Origin: Carettochelys insculpta
Taxonomy: Eukaryota; Chordata; Testudines; Carettochelyidae
Reading direction: 5' to 3'
NCBI RefSeq assembly: GCF_033958435.1
Contig: NC_134137.1
Coordinates: forward strand, 248,604,501-248,668,500
Length of the DNA: 64,000 nt
Shown piece after piece: positions 12,613 to 25,164 of the stretch. The notes under the pieces are model-generated. The model was not told the origin of the DNA and ran no database searches. It saw only the letters and a list, made by a program, of their open reading frames with translations. Numbering within the stretch: position 1 is the first letter of the stretch; the number at the start of each line of letters is the position of its first letter. The position numbers and the translations under genes were made by a program.

Positions 12613-14027
12613 CACATTTAAAATGTAGCAAAACTTGAGGGTAATGTCTGTGCTGAGGTTGTCATGCACAGACATTAAAGGCTGATATGATCAGTGCCAT
12701 TCAATATACAAAACTCCAGAAGTATTCAATGTGTAAAATTCTGATCCAGATTTTGGAATCCCCAACCTAACCCGCTCTGTCTCACACCTCTGCATCTGCC
12801 TCCACAAACATGCCCACCCCCTAAGAATTGTGTTGGCTTTGAATCAAGAGTTTAGGTTCTGCCTCTTATTTGGATCTGGGTCTGAAATTAGATTTCAAAT
12901 ACATCCTAAATTGTGAAGATATTTTGATCCAGATTGAACTGAACTCCTTTCTAATAAGAACAGGTATGTTGCGGATGCTGCCAGGGTTAAATGTTGAATG
13001 CAGTCCAACACATTTTTATTCCATACATTGTTTAATGCACCCTTCCACCACTCTGCTTTTCACATTCTCCTTAACTAACTTTTTCTCCTGCCATCTTTCT
13101 TATAATGGGTTTCTTCATTACAGCTCCCATTATCCCAGTTACCATAGGTATTGTCTGTCAGTCTTGCTGATCTTACCATAAGTGTTCATGGTATTAAAGT
13201 TTGCCATTTATTAAAGACATAGGCAGCTTTGCTTTGAGATCTTGAAGAGCATTGTTCTTTTTGCTTCGTTTTACTAAATCTCTATGAATATAAGAAAATC
13301 TTGCATGATATCTTCAATGTATACATTGAAATAATTCTTGTTCATTGGCTGCCCCTTACTCTACAGATCTAGTCATCCATGCCAGAGGGGGTAAAACGTT
13401 TGTTGTGTCTATTCATTTTCATTGGATGTCATCCAGAAAGCAGAAATATAACGTTCATCTGTTGTTGATGAACTGCAGTAAAGGGTTCTTCATATGCTAT
13501 AGCTAATCTGTTAATATAAGATTTACAACTCACTGCAATGCCATGCCAAACGTGTATCTTCATCACCTTTTCATGTTTTTTAACATTAACTGTTTGCCCT
13601 GACAAATCATTCTACTTTTTAAACTGCTGGGGCTCTGAAGAAAATGGTCTTAAATGAAAAAGTGTTTTAAATGACCCTTCCCCCCTCTGAATTAGAGTTA
13701 GAGTTACTTGATATTTCAACCCTCTGAAATAGATATGAAAATATCAACATGTAAACGTATAAAGGAATTCCTCCAGTCAGACAGGAAAATGGTCATTGGA
13801 ATTTACATTGCTTAAACAAAGCAAGTCCAGAATATACAAATCCTTATTCGTGCAAGAAGTTCCTTTGACTTCTTGAGAGTGAAAACTGCGCTTGTAGATA
13901 AAAGAAAACAAAATAAGTCTCATCTGTTGAAAGTTTTCTGTTAAATATATATTGTTCTGTTCATCAAATGTGCTCTTGCTAGCAATTACAGGTGCTTCCA
14001 CACATTGCAGTATGAATGTTGGTACTA

Positions 14028-14059
14028 ATACACACACACACGTGTGTGTTTGTGTGTAT
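14028..14059. repeat. (CA)n/(GT)n microsatellite
   Basis: A run of CA that turns into GT (acacacacacacgtgtgtgt) and so forms a small perfect palindrome. It lies immediately 5' of the fold-back element at 14070. Confidence 0.85.
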
Positions 14060-14069
14060 TATAATCTGT

Positions 14070-14493
14070 GGCTATTTCTACACAAGAAGCATCTGTCGAC
14101 AGAAGCGACTGTCGGAAGGGATTTCCTCGCAAAACTGTCAGCAGATTGTGTGTAGGCACAAAAGCAAATCAACAGAGCAATCCACTCTGTCAACAGAGAG
14201 CAGCCAGACTGCCCCGCCTTCTCTTGACAGAATGGCTGACCAGAAGCCCAGCAAACAGGGCTGCCCAGCGAACAGGAAGCCCTGTCTGTTGACAAAAGGT
14301 CCCTTGAGCATCTACGTGGCTGTTTTGTCAACAGAACACTGTCGAAAGAGGCGTTATGCCCTGAATGCAGAGAGGTATCATGCTGCTGGGAGATGTGCCT
14401 GTCGACAAAGTGCATTTTGTGTATAGACACTCTGCAGTTTTTCCTGACAAAAGCCCAGTTGTGTGAGGAAAAGCCTCTCCTGTAGACATAGCC
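14070..14493 (+). mobile_element. Fold-back element, GTCGAC family (copy 2)
   Basis: A 424 bp element from GGCTATTTCTACACAAG to CCTGTAGACATAGCC. Many copies of CTGTCGACAGA, GTCAACAGA and TTGACAAA alternate on both strands, so large parts pair with each other. It is homologous to 7274-7660 and 59766-60123. The flanking trinucleotides TGT and CCT do not match. The 123- and 136-codon ORFs across it are a by-product of the repeat. Confidence 0.75.
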
Positions 14494-15981
14494 CCTACGT
14501 ATATAGAGTTATTTTATAAATTATGCCATGTTATTAATGCATACCCCTCTGCTCCCCGTCCATGGTTTCATAATGCACATAAATGTCAGCAGCACATACC
14601 AAAGCTGATATAGATTTGTGCCAGTGAAAAGGAGGTAAATGAAGTTTTTCTGATCTGAAGCAGTGATGGCCTTCCAGAGTGCAAGGGAAGGTACTTCCTG
14701 GGGGAAGCAGCAGTAGGTTCCATCTGAAGAACAGCTTTGAACACTCATCAGCTTAAAGTGCTTTATATTTTGTGTAAATTGTTTTGAGCAATATCATATA
14801 TTAAGGAGATTCAGCATGAGTGTGTCCAGTTTTTTGTTGCCAGACCCTGTTTAGAAAGAACACTTGAAAAACAAATGCCAAATAGGTGGCAATGGAAGTC
14901 CATCAGTAAATCCAAGTGGGCTTTTATAAAGCCTCTCTGGGGAAGGCCAGGATGAAGACCGAGATAAACAATGGCATCCTTATCATTTTAAGTTTTATCT
15001 GAACTGACCTAGAGAAACTGAAAAAGAAATTGTGCAAAAGACAATGAAATATTTCCCCTGAGGTCACAAAGTAATTGCAGATGTAGTAGCTGGCTACATA
15101 TGGTTCTTGGTTACTTCTGTCTGCCATAAATACCTATCAAAAATGTGCTATTCAGACTAACAAATAAAATTGGCATTCTTACATCCCCTGTGTTCCGCAG
15201 TTCAAAGTAAAGACAATAATTTCTCTTGCCTTTTATCTATTTTAATAATACTGATGTGTGTATACACACACACAGAGATAGGTACCATTCCACACAAAAT
15301 AAACCTCCACTTCACTGTCAAAAATGCCCACTGTAATTATGAATGCATATTTGCTGTGGGGTTTTTTTTGTGGTGTAGTTGAAGATATTTTATTATGGTG
15401 CGATACCTAATAGTCATTGCCAGCTATTGTAAAATCTAAAAAGTATTGCATCTTTCTTTTGCCTGTGTTTGCCCTGCCACTATTCTACATACTACAAGCA
15501 CTGGGAAATTTCAATGACACAGCTTGGAATGGGTTCAGTGACCTCAATTATGCCCTCCCACCCACTCCAAACTCCTTTCAATTTGCAAAAAGCTTTAAGT
15601 GGACAAAACCCAGATGCCTTTTGCTTGTAGTTCAGTAAGAACAGATTGGGCATGTAGATTCTTGTCAAAGTGATGTATGTAGTTCATTTTCCATTAACTG
15701 TTTCTTAACTAAGGATTTTAAATTCTCAATTCCAAGTCCAGCACTATGTCTTGCTTTCTATTGCTTTTTAAAGTTCATTAGACCATGAGTCTTCTTTTTA
15801 ATGAACCTTGGAAAGCCATGGCTAGAGACCAGCTGATATGAAGCAGACTCAGGTCCTGGTTCTTTTAAAGGACAATTGTTTTCTTTTGTTTATAAAGCTG
15901 ACCTTTTCATATTTAAATAGTTCATCTTATTGTCTAAGATATTGCAGAAGGACTAACCAAAGATAATCGATATATACTTAA

Positions 15982-16326
<345 letters not shown>

Positions 16327-16526
16327 TAACAGTACTGTATGTAAATATTCAGATATATAATCAATACGCAGATATATAATCAATAAAGGCTGTTGCTGCT
16401 ATAGTAAGTGCATTTGAATGTATTAGGGTTTTTTTCCTTCCTCAGGAGTAATTTTGCATTATCCATTCTAATTATTTTTTAATGTTTATTTGAGGTTTTT
16501 TATTTTAAGAAATTAGATACAGAGGC

Positions 16527-16678
16527 CAAGATTTTCAAAACTGACAAGTGATTTTGTGGAAACACCCTGAGAAAGCCTGATTTGCAGAGGGTAGTGTCTG
16601 AAAATCAGCCCTCTTTAATGTGTCCACCCATTGAGGCTCCCAGAATTGCAAATCACTTGAAAATCTTGGTCAGGTTAT
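16527..16678. repeat. Fold-back repeat of the 'GATTTTCAAAA' type
   Basis: The start 'ccaagattttcaaaactgacaagtgatttt' pairs with the end 'aaatcacttgaaaatcttgg', giving an imperfect hairpin about 150 bases long. Related half-copies occur near 34805, 37745 and 51370. It is an old non-autonomous DNA element of unknown superfamily. Confidence 0.6.
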
Positions 16679-18622
16679 TTACCCATACAAATAAACAACG
16701 TGTTACCACATTCAAATAAGAAATAGGGGAGAAGGATTTTGAATCAATAATCGAGGCCAAGTGATGTCTTCAGAGTATTTCACCACATTGAAAAGCAAAT
16801 GAACAGACTGCCTCATTGCCCACTTCCTCCCAAAAACAACTAACCAGTTACAATACAAAATTACATCATATCAGTATATTTTCACAAGGTCAAATACCAT
16901 AGGCCGTACTCAGCTTTCAGTATTCCAGTGGGAGTTTAGGTTCATAGAATCCTTGCAAGAGCTTCACTTTTGGTCCCTAATGAATGGCATTAAGACAGGG
17001 CTAAGAAGAGTAACATCTAAAATTTATATCAACATTTGTTCTTGGTTAAGGAGACAGGGATTTACAGCTGTAATCCCTGTTACTGCAAACACAAATGTGC
17101 TTAATCTCACTCAATGGGTCTACTCACATGAGTAGAGATGCATATGTTTTGCAAGATCAGGACCTACCTAAACCATTTTTCCACCTTAATATGAATTTCT
17201 TTTGAACTCAGCTGCTGGGTGCTTGGTGATGGATATATAGTAGGACACTGCCTATAATGGTGCCACAGAGAGTATTTTGTTGTGACAGTGATTTAGCTGA
17301 AATTGACCTACCTCACTGAGTAGCTGTTTAGATTTTTTTTTTTTTTTTTTGCTAAGAAGCAACCAGGAATGCCAGAAAATCTCCAATCCAGACCCAGATG
17401 TTACTTAAAATAGTAAAACCCACAAAAATAAACACAAAATGTGTGGTTTCCCTTTGCTCCAACTTGCAAACTCCCACTACTTGGGCACGATCCTGTTAAT
17501 ATTTACAGAAATAACCATCTATTTGCATGTTTATTCAAAAATGTAACATTCAGACTGCCATTGCTCACAATGTTAGATGTTAAGGGTAAGCAGACATCAA
17601 AAATAATTCATTTCTGTTCAAACCACATAAAAATAAATGTTCATTTTTGCAGGCAGCATAGCTCAGGCCCTAGAGGTGCAGTGGCAGTGACTTCACAAAG
17701 TACTGAAAAAGACATTTTAATGCCGTAACATACACCTACACTTGATCATAATGTTTATTACTCAAAACTACAGCATGGAAAATAAAATGAATTCTAAATT
17801 TAGTTGGCTTCCAATTTGAGGTTGTCCCATTGAGTTAAAATGAAATAATATTTATATAATAATCAACTCCATAATTTGCATGATAAAATGAAATATGCAA
17901 TTGATGCTCAAGCCTAAGCTCAGAGATCTGAACTGTTTCACAAAATTTGTATAGAAAGAACATATAAGAAAGAGAATCTGTGTTATTTATGGTATTGCAG
18001 ATTTTTTATTTAATTTTTTAAATAAATATCTACTGGAAACTCACTTTTATGGTTACAAAGATCCATCAAGTCATTTTTCACCATTCTGAGAGCTTTAGAA
18101 AAATGTTCTTCATTGTAAAAAAGTAAAGTTAATGTTTTGCTTTCGATTTAACTAGGTTGCATGTTTGTCTAATATAGTATATTGCAGGCATTTAGGGCTT
18201 GATCCTACATCAGTGAAATTAGCAAGAGCTTGGTTGTCGTAAGTGGACACAGGAGCCACTCCTTTAAAAAGAGGTAGTTGGGCTGCTTTTGTATTTAACC
18301 ACAGGCAATCCTATAAACAAGTAAATCAGAATTGCATTATAAAATGTATAGCTTCAGCGTGTGAAAGGGCAAAAGTGTCTTCTAGCCCAACTGAGTACTT
18401 TAAAAGTGATGACACTGCTGCCTTTCAGGATCCTCTTGATAACAGAGAGAATCTTTAAAAGGTGAACTGAATCTTGAGTTTCTGCAGCAGTGTGATGTTT
18501 CAAGCTGATTTTTTTTCCTGGCATTTTTGGGGATTGAGTATTTCTTTCTGTGAAAGTTTATAGTGAATAAGTCACAAGAATGATTCACTCCTCAAAGAAA
18601 ATCTTTCAGGTACATACACACA

Positions 18623-19411
18623 GGCTATGTCTATACTATGAGATAAATGCAATTTTTAATATATTCAATTTTTAACCTCATTCTTATGAATTCGAATTTC
18701 AGTGTCCACAAACCTTCTTGAAATTTGACCCATCATTTTTTCATGTTGAGTTTCCACATCCCCAGTGCCCTATGCAGGTTCAACCTCATGAGCAGTGCAT
18801 TGTGGGTTGCTTGTGGTGAGCCCGGTTGCTTGTGGGTGTTTCGTGTTAGAATCCCAGAATGCAAAGCACTGTCCCAGAATTCAGAGCACCCAGTAACAGA
18901 ATTCAGCCCTCCCCCAAACCTACCTCTGCAGATGTCGGCGTAGTGGTGTGCAGCTGTACCATCAGTCCTGTCCACCCTTGCCCATTTCTGTCAGCTGCAC
19001 ATCCAGACCTTTATATTTGCAGGCCTGGATGCTGCAGAATTCAAATTCAAATTCTAATTCAATCAAAAATTCTCAGGCTCCCTGTGACATTCTTCCTGCA
19101 CACCCAGATGGAGAGCAGCAGGGAAGGAAGTGGCCATGCATGAAGGGTCACCACATAGCTTTGTGGGTTACACGTAGGACACTTCTGGAGGCTAATAAAT
19201 TGGAGTTAAAGACATGGCACATCCACACTAGCCTTTATTCAAAATTTTAAATTCGAAATTGATGCTATACCCATCCCATAATATTGACATTTTGGTATCA
19301 GCATGAGGGCTCACTAATTCGAGCTAATGGTATTTACAGTGAAGACAGTGACATTTTAATATCAAGCTAATGCTTTTAAGTTTGATTTTATCTCATAGTG
19401 TGGACACAGCC
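18623..19411. mobile_element. Fold-back element, ATAGTATAGAC ends, 789 bp
   Basis: Terminal inverted repeats are GGCTATGTCTATACTATGAG on the left and the complement of GGCTGTGTCCACACTATGAG on the right. Flanking trinucleotides are ACA and AAA (2 of 3 agree). The AT-rich interior has AATTCGAATTT, AAATTCGAAATTG and AATTCGAGC, that is, TTCGAA words on both strands. It shares terminal style with the other GGCT...GTCTACAC elements, but not interior sequence. Confidence 0.75.
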
Positions 19412-19793
19412 AAAGTTTTCATCCTTTCCTTTTTTTTCCCCACTCTTATTGTTTCATTCTTCTTGAGTTAAAACATGAATTTCCTGAGTCTGCAGTAAGT
19501 ACAGAGATAGGGTAATACACTTTTAAAGCATCTTTGGGGACCACACCACTATCACATCCGTAGTGGGACAGTCTCCAGGTCCAACACACATAGTATCCAC
19601 AAATGAGAATTTTCATAGAAATATTATTTTGAGAGGGTGTTATTTCCAAATACTGAAGGGAAGAATACAACAATTGAGAGAGAAAGCGTGGGTGTGAGTA
19701 GCAAACTAGCCATCCTGAAGGGTTTCTCCATTCCCCTTTGCTTCAGCTAGAGATAAGCAAGCCGGCTACAGAGCCTTGTTCCAATAGTTTCCT

Positions 19794-19913
19794 GTTCTTC
19801 GAGTGATTGCTCGTGTCCATTCCAGGTTGGGTGTGCGTGGGCACACACCCAATCACCAGAGGCTTTTTGCCTTAGCCAGTAGCCATAGGCTTGGTGCGGT
19901 GCCCCCTCGAGTG
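19794..19913 (+). repeat. DIRS left inverted terminal repeat
   Basis: This segment is the reverse complement of 24963-25084 with substitutions. Shared landmarks are GTTCTTYGAG, TTGCTCRTGT, CATTCCARGTTGGGTG, TTTTTGCC, TAGCCAGTAGCCATAGG and CCCCCTCGAGTG/CCCCCTGGAGTG. The outer part differs in the GAGTGATTG versus GAGATGTGTTG segment. The internal complementary region preserves both versions. Confidence 0.85.
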
Positions 19914-21362
19914 ATGACAATATGGCAACCAATAAATGCACCTCCCCAACGCCCACCTCCTCAATTCCTTCTCACCGCACTGCCCATCATTGAAGCTCTC
20001 ACTTTCTCTGCTCAAATCTTTAGCCAGTAGCCTATTGTAGTGTAAATAGTTCTTGAAGAAGTGTAAATAGTTTAGTATTTGATAGTTAGTCTTAGTGTTT
20101 TAACTACTAGCCAAGGTGGGACTTTCCATCCCCTTCAGTGCCTTGGCACTGGGGAACACCTGGCTCCCCAGGCTTTAAGAGTTGTTCAAAATGCAGCAAA
20201 CATAGGCCAAAAAATGACCCCCATTCAGCCTGTTTGATTTGCTTGGGGGAAGGACACTTGCTGTCCTATTTGTAAGGCCTTTAAGCCCAGAACTTTGAAA
20301 GATAGGGCCCAACACCTTAAGTACTCTCAATGGAGGCGGCTCTTAAGCCTCAAGAGTCCCCTGCAGGAGCAGAGAGTGAAGCCTCCTTGGTGCAAAGTGC
20401 ACCAACGCCATAAACCACAGTGCCACCTAAGGACTTCCAGCACCGAGAGCAGGTACAGGCACCGTTGCCTTCTTGGCGCCATAGGAGTCAATCTCTGGTG
20501 CCGTTGAAGAGGAGGAGGATGAGAGGCATTGCTTGCTGATGTCAAATCAGGGCAGCCTCAAGTCCAAGGCTCCAGCACACACTGCTCAAGGGCAGGAGGT
20601 GCATCCTTTGAAGCCGGTGTGGAGCGGGAGCCGCCGGCACTGGATTTGCCCTCGACATTGGAGGCATTTCGGGTGGCACAAGGACTTCTTCAGATGATGG
20701 TGCCGAGTCCTTCTCCGTCTATGGAGGACAGGCACCATAGCACTGAAATGGAGTGATTGGGGCTCATGGACATGACACTGGTGCCAAACTCTGCACTCAC
20801 AACGACACCGGCACTGACACCATATTTTATGCTGAGTGCTCTGGTGCCAGCCCAACAGACTGGGCCAGTTTCAGTTGCCCCATGTTCTGGCACCAGCACT
20901 GTCCTTGACACACATGACATTGGCACCGACTCCGATGGCCCCGCCGGGGTCATCTGCCTCTGAATCAGCATTGGAGTTGGACTCCTTCTACTCAAGCTCC
21001 AGATGAAGCGGGAGCTCAAGAAGGTGGCACCATAGCTGTTGCAGGCACCATAGTCATCACTCGGACAATATGGGTTGGCCGCCAGCTTCTCAGGTGACTC
21101 AACGGTGGCCCTTCTGGACCCTGTGAGTATTCCCCAAGACAGAGGGCTAGGCCATTGGAGTGCCTTTAACAGCCCCAGGGCCCGCCGATCCCACGCTCTG
21201 CACCGTCAGCATCACTGGGCACCCCACCACTACCCCACTTCCCAACCTCCTTTCCTGTCCCTCTTCAGGGACCCCTCTCATGAGATCCTGTTACAGCAGG
21301 GATTGCAATCCCTCCCAGGTTCTGGGGTCATAGAAGAAGTTCCTCCCAGGTTCAGGGGATAG

Positions 21363-22993
21363 GTGTTTTATTCCCACTATTTCCTAATTCCGAAACCAAA
21401 AGGGGGCTTGAGATCCATCCTGGACCTAAGAGGTCTCAACAAGTTCATGAAAAAAGTAAAATATCTTATGATATCCCTGGGTCTCATACTCCCGATGCTG
21501 GAGAAAGGGGATTGGTTCACAGCTCTCGACTTACAGGGCGCGTATTGCCATATTTCAATCTAGCCTCTTCACAGGAGGTTTCTCAGGTTTATGGCAGATG
21601 GAAACCATTATCAGTTCACAGTCCTGCCTTTTGGTCTGTCTGCAACCCCAAGAGTCTTCACCAAATGCATGGCGGAAGTAACAGCGCAACTACGCAGGCA
21701 AGGGGCGCAATTGTTCCCATACCTGGACGACTGGCTGGCCAAAGGTCAATTCAGGGAGCAAGTGATTCAGCATGTACAGCTGATCCGTCAAACCTTTGTA
21801 AACCTCAGTCTCTTGATCAATGAGGAAAATTCAGTGTTGGTCCATTTTCAATCAGTAGAGTTTGTAGGGGCACGACTGGATGCCAGGTATGCCAGGACAT
21901 TCCTGCCAGGTGACAGGTTCAGGTCCATGGGAGCCATCATCCAAGATATCCTGGCAGTTTCCACCACAATGGCCAGGTGCTACCTGCATTTGCTGGGTCA
22001 CATGGCAGCGTGGACCTTCATGGTACAGCACACCAGGTTAAGGATGCGCCCTCTACAGCTATGGCTGTCATCGTGTATCGCCCTGTAAGAGACAATTTAG
22101 ACTTGGTGGTTACAGTGTCGACATAGACTTTGACGACCTTGCACTGGTGGTTAGACGAGGAGGTCATCCTCACAGGAGTCCCCTTTGCCCCTCAGCAGCC
22201 CTCACTTTCCCACGTAACAGATGCTTCAGACCAGGGGAGGCGAGCTCACCTGGGTCAGCTATGACCCCAGGATCTTTGGCGTCTCAGACCTTCAGCTCCA
22301 CATAAATGTGAGGGATCTCAGGGCCATCAGACTAGCATGTGTGACTTTCAAGGCCAATCTGATGGGACATTGCATGTCAGTCTGTACAGACAGCACAACA
22401 ACAATGTACCATATCAATAAACGGAGGGTGCACACTCCTCTCCCTTGTGTCATGAGGCCATGATTCTCTGGGACTTCCACATACAGCACAACATCATGCT
22501 GCAGGCCCTCTACCTGCCGGGTGTGCACAATTCACTGGTGGACCAACTCAGCAGGTCCTTTACGGATCACGAGTGGTCTCTCCACCTGGAGGTCATTCAT
22601 GCTATGTTCCAGAAGTTGGGGTATCCCCAGGTGGACCTGTTCGCCTACCACCTCAATGCAAAATGCAGGATGTTTTGCTCCTACCGCAATCAGAGCCCGG
22701 GGTCCTGGGCAGACACCTTCAGTGTCCCCTGGTCAGGCAGGCTGACATATGCATTCCCTCTGATCCCGCTAGTTTACAGGATCGTCCTCAAGATTCTCTC
22801 TGAAGGGGCACTGATCATCTTGGTGGCACCAGCATGGGCCCGTCAGCACTGGTACACGACCCTCCTGCACCGGCCAATCCGCAAGCCGATGACGTTGCCG
22901 ATCCAGCTGGACCTGTTGATGCAGCAAGAGGGAAGACTGCAACATCCCAGTCTCCAGTCACTGCACCTCACAGCGTGGATGCTCCATGGCTGA
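21363..22993 (+). pseudogene. DIRS reverse transcriptase / RNase H, disrupted
   Basis: Frame 3 reads an RT with the early motif 'FYSHYFLIPKPKGGLRSILD' and 'LDLRGLNKF', then 'LDLQGAYCHISI', an in-frame stop at about 21561, then 'FLRFMADGNHYQFTVLPFG'. The catalytic YLDD box is at 21720-21731, followed by DWLAKG. The RNase H part has 'TDSTTTMYHINK' (about 22390). The frame then shifts near 22445, where 'LYLPGVHNSLVDQLSRSF' and 'VDLFAYHLNAKC' continue in another frame, ending with the 'VPWSGRLTYAFPLIPL' block that DIRS elements carry between RNase H and recombinase. The in-frame stops and the frame change show it is dead. Confidence 0.88.
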
Positions 22994-24022
22994 GGGACCA
23001 GGAGCTGGCCTGTTCTGATCCCAGAAAGGAAGTATTGTTAAATAGTACAAAAACCTTCACAAGGGTGACTTATTTGGCTAAGGGGAAAAGGTTTTAATTG
23101 TGGGTGTCTCACAGAGGGCTATCTCCCTCGCAACCCCCCATCCCATTGGTTTTAAATTACCTATGGGGTTTGGTACAGGAGGGCTTGACCCTCTCCTCAG
23201 TTAGGGTACACTTAGCTGCCTTTCATCCAGGTCATGGAACGTCTTCTGTGTTCTCAGACCGCATAGTCAAAAGGTTTCTGAAAGGTTTGGAAAGAATCAA
23301 ACCCCAGGTTTGGGCACCACTGCCCCTGTGGGATCTCAATTTGAGTTAGCCAAGCTTATGGGGGCCCCCTTTGAACCTCTGGCTACCTGCTCCCTGCTGT
23401 TTCTGATTTACAAAACAGCATTTTTGGTGGCAGTCGCCTCAGCCAGGAGGGTAATTGAGGGCGCTTTCGGTAGACCCCTTGTACACAGTGTTTCACAAGG
23501 ATAAGGTTAGGTTGAGTCCCCACCTGCATTTTTGCCCAAGGTGGTCTCTGCGTTTCATGTTAACCAAGACATTTCCCTACCAGTATTTTACCCAAAGCCC
23601 CATGTCTCCCTGACAGAGCAATGTTTACATACCTTGGACCTTAGAAGGGTGCTGGCCTTCCATATGAATAGGACTAGGCCCTTTAGAAGAAAGCAGCAAC
23701 TCTTTGTGGCAGTTGCTGATAGGATGAAGGGCCTTCCAGTCTCCTCCCAGCAGATTTTCTCCTGGATAGTGATGTGCATCAAGGAGTGTTACAAGAGCAC
23801 AGGAGTTCCTCCCCCACTGGTTAAGGCACACTCCATAAGAGGGAGGACATCGTCTGTGGCGTATTTGGGGCATGTGCCTGTCCAGGACATCTGTAGGATG
23901 GCCACCTTGTCCTCAATTCATATGTTTACAGCACATTATGCTTGGACGCAGCACACATGGGAAGACGCTATAGTGGGCAGGACTGTCCTGAAGTCTGTTC
24001 AGAACTCCAGCACCACCTCCTA
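22990..24022 (+). pseudogene. DIRS tyrosine recombinase, disrupted
   Basis: The N-terminal core-binding part is split between frames (KTFTRVTYLAKGKRF, a stop, then LVLNYLWGLVQEGLTLSSVR). The catalytic part is open from 23532 to 24023. The H-x-x-R box reads HSIR at 23829-23840. The downstream H and the nucleophile Y fall at 23934-23939 in 'FTAHYAW', with 'VQDICRMATLSSIHMFTAHY' between them. The segment 'HSIRGRTSSVAYLGHVPVQD' is typical of DIRS recombinases, which carry out strand exchange at the circle junction. The upstream stops make this a pseudogene. Confidence 0.85.
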
Positions 24023-24038
24023 GGCATTGGCTTGTGTT

Positions 24039-24140
24039 CACCCAACTTGGAATGGACATGAGCAATCACTCAAAGAAAAAATACAGTTACCTGTTCTGTA
24101 GCTGATGTTCTTTGAGATGTGTTGCTCATGTCCATTCCAA
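24039..24140. repeat. DIRS internal complementary region
   Basis: 24039-24077 (CACCCAACTTGGAATGGACA...CACTCAAAGAA) is the reverse complement of the left terminus. 24107-24140 (GTTCTTTGAGATGTGTTGCT...CATTCCAA) is the reverse complement of the right terminus. A 29-base linker (about AAAATACAGTTACCTGTTCT plus GTAGCTGAT) joins them. This is the template arrangement used to complete the ends during circular replication of DIRS elements. Confidence 0.85.
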
Positions 24141-24248
24141 TACCCTCTTGCCTTCCCCACTGTCAGAGTAGCCCTCAAGAAGGAACTGAGCAGGGGACGG
24201 GGCGGGCAGTGCATGTATTGTTCACCATATCAGCACCTCTCCATGGGT

Positions 24249-24962
24249 CCAGACTCAGCAAGAGAGTGTGGAATAACAACAAGCTGTACACTCACACCAA
24301 AATGCAAGTCTACAGAGCCTGCATCCTCAGCACCCTCCTTTATGGCAGCGAGACTTGGACCCTGTATGCCCGCCAGGAAAAGAGGCTGAACGTCTTCCAC
24401 TTGCGCTGCCTCAGGCGCACCCTTAGAATATCATGGAAGGACAGAGTGACCAACACCGCCGTCCTCAAGCAAGCTGGAATCCCAACCATGCACACCCTCC
24501 TCAGGCAGTGTCGGCTCCGCTGGCTTGGCCACGTCCACAGGATGAATGATGGAAGAATTCCAAAAGACATCCTGTATGGTGAGCTACCCTCTGGCAAAAG
24601 ACCTCCCGGACGCCCCCATCTTTGCGCTACAAAGATGTCTGCAAGAGAGACCTCAGAGAGGTAGACATCGAGCTGGACAACTGGGAAGAACTAGCAGACG
24701 ACCGCAGCAGATGGAGGCAGGGGTTACACAAGGGCCTTCAGAAGGGCAAGATGAAGATCAGACAGCTAGCAGAGGAGAAGCGAGCACACAGAAAGCACAC
24801 TAAGGACTTGCCAGACACCCACCACATCTGCAAGAGATGCAGCAAGGACTGTCACTCTCGTGTGGGCCTTCATAGTCACAGTAGATGCTGTAAATGAAGT
24901 CCTCAGTTGAAACTATAAAGGGCGCGATCCATAGTCTATGCAGACTGAAGGATGCCTACTAC
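24249..24962 (+). pseudogene. Non-LTR retrotransposon RT C-terminus, nested in DIRS
   Basis: Open sequence reads 'MQVYRACILSTLLYGSETWT', '...LNVFHLRCLRRTLRISWKDR', '...RLRWLGHVHRM' and 'RPPGRPHL', the usual C-terminal region of a LINE reverse transcriptase. An extra T near 24620 shifts the frame. It then reads 'RYKDVCKRDLREVDIELDNW' and ends with a cysteine/histidine cluster (CKRCSKDCHSRVGLHSHSRC) and stop at about 24897. The 3' tail 'GACTGAAGGATGCCTACTAC' is directly followed by DIRS sequence. The flanks (ACCTCTCCATGGG and ACCACTCCAGGGG) may be a mutated target duplication. The clade is not certain. The 5' end is truncated. Confidence 0.8.
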
Positions 24963-25084
24963 CACTCCAGGGGGTGCTGCACCGACCCTATGGCTACTGG
25001 CTAGGGCAAAAAGCTTCTGGCTACTGAGCGTGCACCCACACCCACCCAACTTGGAATGAACATGAGCAACACATCTCAAAGAAC
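24963..25084 (-). repeat. DIRS right inverted terminal repeat
   Basis: Mirror copy of 19794-19913, ending ACACATCTCAAAGAAC. The following 'accagttacagaacag' also matches the linker of the internal complementary region, so the true end may lie 20-30 bases further right. Confidence 0.85.
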
Positions 25085-25164
25085 ACCAGTTACAGAACAG
25101 AATTTTCTTTTCCTAGACATGGCTGTGAATAGACCGGGTTGGGAATTTGTCAACAAACATTTTT

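Larger units (their letters stand above)
19794..25084 (+). mobile_element. DIRS-type tyrosine-recombinase retrotransposon, broken
   Basis: A near full-length element of about 5.3 kb in sense orientation. It shows the whole DIRS plan: inverted terminal repeats (19794-19913 and 24963-25084), a degraded gag-like stretch (about 20100-21350), reverse transcriptase and RNase H (21363-22993), a tyrosine recombinase (22990-24022), and an internal complementary region (24039-24140) holding the reverse of the left end joined to the reverse of the right end. DIRS elements copy through a circular intermediate and integrate by recombinase, so no target duplication is expected. Every ORF carries stops or frameshifts, and a LINE fragment is nested at about 24249-24962. 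The exact outer ends may extend 10-30 bases further. Confidence 0.9.

Noticed and set aside
12870..13181. 103-codon plus-strand ORF
   Set aside because: It has no recognisable domain, sits in AT-rich intron, and has hydrophobic runs that come from T-rich sequence only.
20757..21019. ORFs on both strands in 20586-21019 as possible genes
   Set aside because: They fall in the degraded gag-like region of the DIRS element. The Cys/His-looking minus-strand peptides are frame shadows of repeated 'ggcacc' words.
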